DNA of 64,000 bases from Gymnogyps californianus (lineage: Eukaryota > Chordata > Aves > Accipitriformes > Cathartidae), in the NCBI RefSeq assembly GCF_018139145.2, contig NC_059471.1, positions 45,252,226 through 45,316,225 of the forward strand, written 5' to 3'. Numbering within the stretch: position 1 is the first letter of the stretch; each line of letters begins with the position of its first letter. Positions 59,718 through 64,000 of the stretch are shown here, piece after piece. The notes below the pieces were generated by a model, which saw only the letters and a program-made list of their open reading frames with translations, was not told the origin of the DNA and did no database searches. The translations under genes and the position numbers were made by a program.

Positions 59718-60689
59718 GGCTTTTCTTCATCCCTATTTATCAGGTGACCATCTTCATCAAGCATGGGTCCGATACTTTCCTTAGACCTCCTCTTGCTATT
59801 AGTATACTTCAAAAAGCGTTTTTTTGTTGTCTGACAGAACACTGGCCAGTTTCAACTCCAGTCGAGCTTTGGCCTTTCGAGATTTCTCCCTCCATATGTG
59901 AACCACAGCTCTGTCATCTTCCTGCGAAGCCTGGCCGTGCTTCTAGAGCTCATACAATTTCTTTTTCCGCCTGAGTTCCAAGAGGAGTTCCCTGTTCAGG
60001 CAAGCTGGTCTTCTGCCCCGCTTGCTTGGCTTTCAACACAATGGCATTGCCTGCTCCTGTGCTTTTAGAAGGTGGTTCTTTAAAACTGACCAGCTCTCAT
60101 GCAGCCCTAAGTCCTCAAAAGTAGCTTGCCAGGGGACACTGCGATAGTAGCTCCCTGTGTAGCTTAAAGTTTGCTCTCTTGATATCTAGGGTAGCAATTG
60201 ATGCTGACCTTTTTTCTCATCACACCCAAAAATTTTGAACTCACCTCTTTGTGATCACTGTGGCCGAGACAGCCTCCTACCATCACGTCTCCCACGAGTC
60301 CTTCTTTATTCACAAATAGCAAGTCTAGGAGGGCACCTTCCTAGGTGGCTCACTGAGTGCTTGTGCAAAGAAATGATCTTCAACAAACTTCAGGAATTTC
60401 CCAGCCATACTTGTCCCAGCCGTGACAGTATGGTATTCCCAGCTGATGTGCGGGAAATTGAAATCTCCCATAAGGACAAGGGCTGCCGATCCAGAGATTT
60501 CTCCTAATTGCCTATAGAATACCTCATCAGTGCTATCCTCCTGGCTGGGTGACTGATGGTAGACACCCGCAATGACATCTTCTTTGTTTTCCATCCCCCT
60601 AATCCTCACCCACAGGCTCTCGACCACATCATCCCGAACGGTAAGGGCTGTAAAGTCAAACCTCTCCCGTGCATACAGTGCAACTGCCC
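59718..60689 (-). mobile_element. CR1 LINE 5' part (endonuclease and linker), unit B
   Basis: Counterpart of 44265-45236. GDFNFPHISW is still readable, but the frame breaks after about 100 codons at a changed CACCTTCCTAGGTGG site, so the endonuclease domain is no longer continuous. Confidence 0.85.
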
Positions 60690-61159
60690 CCCTCGCCTGC
60701 CCTGCCTCGCCCTCCTGAACAGCCTGTTCAGCCCTCCGAACAGTGATGCTCTCTTACCGTTCTGCACCAGGACAGTAAGGCTTGTGTACGCAAGTTCCAG
60801 ATTCACAGGAGAAAATGGTCACCTGAAGCATGACGTAAATATGGTTTTGGCATGTAAGTGTAAGCGTAAGCGATTGCTTGAAACATTATGTTCTTCTTCA
60901 GTCTGGTGACACAGGAAATTGACAGCGCCCAAGTTTTTGATAAGAATCTCTCCAAGAACTTAAATTTCTCCCTGGATGTTCCAAGAGCACTTCAGTCACA
61001 GTTGCGCATGGACAGCCATAGCCCACTCCATGAGGCTCTGCAAATAAACATTGCTCTTTCCCGTTGCAGACGGCAGCTGAGTCCTGGAGATCTAGTCTGG
61101 GAACACTACTAGTCAGCCTTGACATACGATAGAGTAGTAAAAGCTTCTCTTCAAGAGCT

Positions 61160-61213
61160 ACTATACCAGCTACTAGGAAGAAAATTAACTCTGTCCTAGC
61201 TGAAACCAGGACA
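61160..61213 (-). mobile_element. ERVL-type LTR fragment, unit B
   Basis: Counterpart of 45711-45764, identical over the recognisable LTR start. Confidence 0.58.
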
Positions 61214-62657
61214 GATAGCTATCTTGCAGATATTTTATAGTAAAAAATTACTAAGATCCCATTATAGTTAGCAGAGTAAAAAGTTGTTCATGCTGTCGTC
61301 CTAAAGTGGACACTTTAGGACACCTTTAGACTTAACTGACTGTATTGACTAGGGCCTCAGTTTGATTTCCTACACACAGGCAACTTCATGCCATTTGAGA
61401 TGCTGTAATGAAACTAGCACCTAGAGCCTAGCAGATATGACACAGGAGCTTTGGCAGTCTTGCCCTTTCTGAGGGACAGCTGGAAGCCAGAGGAGACACC
61501 TATAGAATCTCAGATCACACCCGCATGATGCCAAGGGGTAGGCTACTGCGCCAAGCCCTTGATATCCGCTCACTCTAACGGCTGTGTGGACACCTAGTCC
61601 AAACATAGACACAGAAGTCAGAGTGGGCCGAATCCCACCCTAGCTTTAGTTCCCTCTTCTACCAAGGAGGTTTGTATCCCCTGTATCCCCATTAGGGGAG
61701 ACCTAGCGGGAGCATCCTCCACACATGTTTTGTAGCTTGTGCAGTTAAGAGCAAATATTGGGGCTAAAGGACTCCTTTTTTTTTCCTCTTTCTTGTTCTA
61801 ACCATCTCCATTTGGCAAGCTTCAAGAAACACAATGTAAAGTACTTATTTAAACCAGGTTTTGACATTTGAAAAAGGACGCGTCTCATGTTTGTTAATTG
61901 CTAATAAACACTTGTTATTTAAGAAATTATATTAGTAGGTGACGTTTCTAAATGATATAAATCATCTGCTGAAGTGAAGAGACGTTTGAAAACTAGTTAT
62001 CAAACAGTAAATACACAGCTTCACTTGTTTCTCCTGCTTTCCTTTAATACCAGAGTGAGTTTCACAGATAGTGTCGGGTAAATTAACATGCTGGAAAGCA
62101 ACAGGTTGTGCCCATAGCAAAATGCCTGACTGCAGCTAGTTCATTGTGCAGTACTAGTTACTGCCACTGGATTAATTTAAAAAGCGTCAAGCAAAGGACA
62201 GGTCTTTGTGAGCTATCAAGAGGTCCTCCAGGAAAGACTAGCTGCTCTGTGAACAGAAGCCATTTCCCTTTGTCACCATCAGTCTCTGTTGTCATCTGCC
62301 TTGCTTTCCTATAAAGGGTCTCTTCTTCCAGCTTTGTCTGCCCCTCTTTCTTCACTCATTTTGGCCCTTCACTCTCCCCATTAGCTTTTGGATTGATAGT
62401 CCACCCTTCCTGTGGCAAACACAGAAGCTAGAAAGGCAGCAGCTCACCCTGGCACTGCCTCATTTTTCATGTCAAATGAGAAAGGAGTATCCAAAGAGAG
62501 TCAGCATATATAATGACTGCTTCTGAACGGATGTACGCAAGATATCTTAGGTCATCTCTACCAGTACTTGTCAGTTACAGTAACTTGTTAACATTAAATT
62601 GATTCTAAGCCTCGAGGGAAAGTATCTCAGCTTCCTACAGACTGTGTATTCACATAG
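61214..62657. other. Non-coding DNA within unit B
   Basis: Counterpart of 45765-47208. No supported gene. Confidence 0.4.
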
Positions 62658-62826
62658 TGTTTGAAAGGAAAAGTGAAACATCTTGGAGAAATGCAGCTTC
62701 TGTTGAGTCTCTAACTGACAGCACGACGGCCGTCTACTACAATCAAAATGCCTCTGATGATACAAGTTCTGAAAACCTTTTGAGGAAACCACCACAGCAG
62801 TCCTATCACACCACAGAAGACAATGG
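62658..62826 (+). CDS. Candidate internal coding exon of an unknown gene (unit B)
   Basis: Counterpart of 47209-47377 with the same length (169 nt), acceptor (CACATAG), donor (GG|GTAAAA) and open frame. Indels lie just outside it (TTCACATAG for TTCCATAG), and the change inside, AGTTCC to AGTTCT, is silent. Confidence 0.33.
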
Positions 62827-63316
62827 GTAAAAGTGAGTTAACTCAAGGATGTCACTCCTCCAAAGTCCCACTGATGTCATGAACGGTTAGATTATCCTTC
62901 AACTAGTTGATGAGTGACAGCACAACATTACATCATATTGACCTCCTCTGTTCAGTACATAGCTGCTTACAGTAGAAACTCACTAATTGGCCCTAGTGGC
63001 TGAAAAACACATTGTACATTTTTGAAAGTTGCAAATTGGTATGTGAAAAAAAAATGCATTAAACTCCCTCAGGTGTCCTTGGTTCAGTTATTTTGACAGT
63101 TATGGCATATATTATTCATTAGACTTCATATTGTGCTGGTGAATGTTCTGGAAAAAACAATGAGTTGTGATCTCGTTTCTCTGCAGCTCCTCTAGACCAT
63201 TTTTACCAGCTGAGTAAAAAGGGTGACAACATGAGGGTGCGGTAGGTTTTCACTTCACGGAGTGTTGTCTTCCTCGGAAGAATAGCTGATGAGCCATTAA
63301 GGTATACAAGAATCGG

Positions 63317-63464
63317 GTCCAATATGAGACATTTCTTCAGTAATCTCTTCAAACGTGCCTTGAGAAAGACGGGGGGAAAAAAAAGACGGGAATTAGGGAC
63401 AAGGGTGAGAGGAGAACAAGCGACGTGAAATCTGTAGTGACACCATTTGTAGTATTCCTCTGCA
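63317..63464 (+). repeat. Direct repeat R1, right copy (unit B)
   Basis: Counterpart of 47867-48020 with several one-base indels. Confidence 0.8.
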
Positions 63465-64000
63465 GGATTCCTTATAGCTGGGTAATAGGATTGGCATTCT
63501 GATACTAATCGTTTAGATTGTGGAAGTTCGGGGAGGCTTCAGTGAACACAAGGGCTTTTGACTCAGCTGCTGTATAAATCTATGCTTAAATGGCCAGGCC
63601 TGGAGAGAGCCGCATAAGAATGGAGGGTAAAACGGAACATGAGTAAAGCAAGGGAAAGAAGAGCAACAGAAATCAACAAGTGTGTACAAATCACAGAAAC
63701 AATTTCTTACTGCACATGGTGAAGTTTTAATAATATGCCAAGGATTTCCTTCATGTCAAGAGACATTCCAACACCAAAAACTGACCACAAAACTATTTCT
63801 GCATTCACAATCCTTCTTTACATTGCAGTGGCAGCTGCAGAGAGGCAGGGAGAGCAGGAGAATGCTCGAACATGGCTGAATGGCTAGGTTTGGACTCCTA
63901 GGGAAGGACTTACTCTGCCAAGCCAAAACTCACAGTCAGACCTTGCTCCCATTAAAATCAATGGCAGCTATGACAGAATGAGAACGGGGGCCACAAGGAT
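63465..64000. other. Non-coding DNA at the window end (unit B)
   Basis: Counterpart of 48021-48552. No supported gene. Short frames are shared with unit A but unrecognised. Confidence 0.4.

Larger units (their letters stand above)
51664..64000. repeat. Tandem segmental duplication, unit B (incomplete at window end)
   Basis: Collinear with 36143 to about 48552. Differences include many one-base indels, a 104-bp deletion relative to 39617-39720, and a local triplication (55055-55163). Unit B begins inside the palindromic repeat that unit A carries across its edge, so B is the derived copy. If complete it would end near 67.2 kb. Confidence 0.93.

Overview
The window is bird genomic DNA. The evidence is CR1 LINE sequence (one young pair and several ancient fragments), two ERVL-type solo LTRs of kinds common in Neoaves with clean 5-bp target-site duplications, MIR-like SINE relics, and an AT-rich gene desert broken by one sharply bounded GC-rich gene. 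Species and chromosome cannot be read from the sequence. All exon models are by eye and have not been tested by alignment or transcripts.

Layout. Positions 1-36142 are AT-rich, almost gene-free DNA. They hold a possible terminal coding exon near 2 kb, ancient CR1 fragments (2.3-2.6 kb and 26.6-27.9 kb), solo LTRs at 6985-8148 and 11338-11936, MIR-like relics, simple repeats, and a family of roughly 120-150 bp palindromic repeats with at least three clear members and one partial one. Positions 36143-51663 form one unit of a direct tandem duplication of about 15.5 kb. Positions 51664-64000 are the second unit, which runs off the window.

Inside each unit, on the minus strand, is a GC-rich multi-exon gene for a Rho GTPase-activating protein of the ARHGAP20/TAGAP type. 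In copy A, 14 exons can be chained in frame (42631 down to 38084, about 623 codons). They encode an N-terminal MGQVNCC lipidation-type motif, a PH domain, a linker resembling the Ras-association region, a RhoGAP domain with its arginine finger, and a basic tail whose end and stop codon lie in CR1 sequence. Copy B (58107 down to 53588) has the same exons but carries 1-2 nt indels that break the frame in several of them.

The gene block is bracketed by two parts of CR1 ORF2 on the same strand: endonuclease plus linker upstream (44.27-45.24 kb) and reverse-transcriptase remnant plus C-terminus and 3' end downstream (37.2-38.2 kb). It therefore looks like a gene-carrying DNA segment sitting inside a CR1 element. 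A wider block is flanked by direct repeats of about 150 bp (36957 and 47867), and pentameric purine microsatellites mark the CR1 3' ends.

The two units differ by many single-base indels, mostly in short homopolymers, and by fewer substitutions, many of them CpG transitions. They also differ by a 104-bp deletion and a local triplication in one intron. This mixture fits either a recent real duplication with an unpolished second copy, or two haplotypes wrongly assembled in tandem. Unit A's left edge lies within a repeat that continues across it, while unit B starts in the middle of that repeat. Unit A is therefore the ancestral position and the junction at 51663/51664 is the new one.
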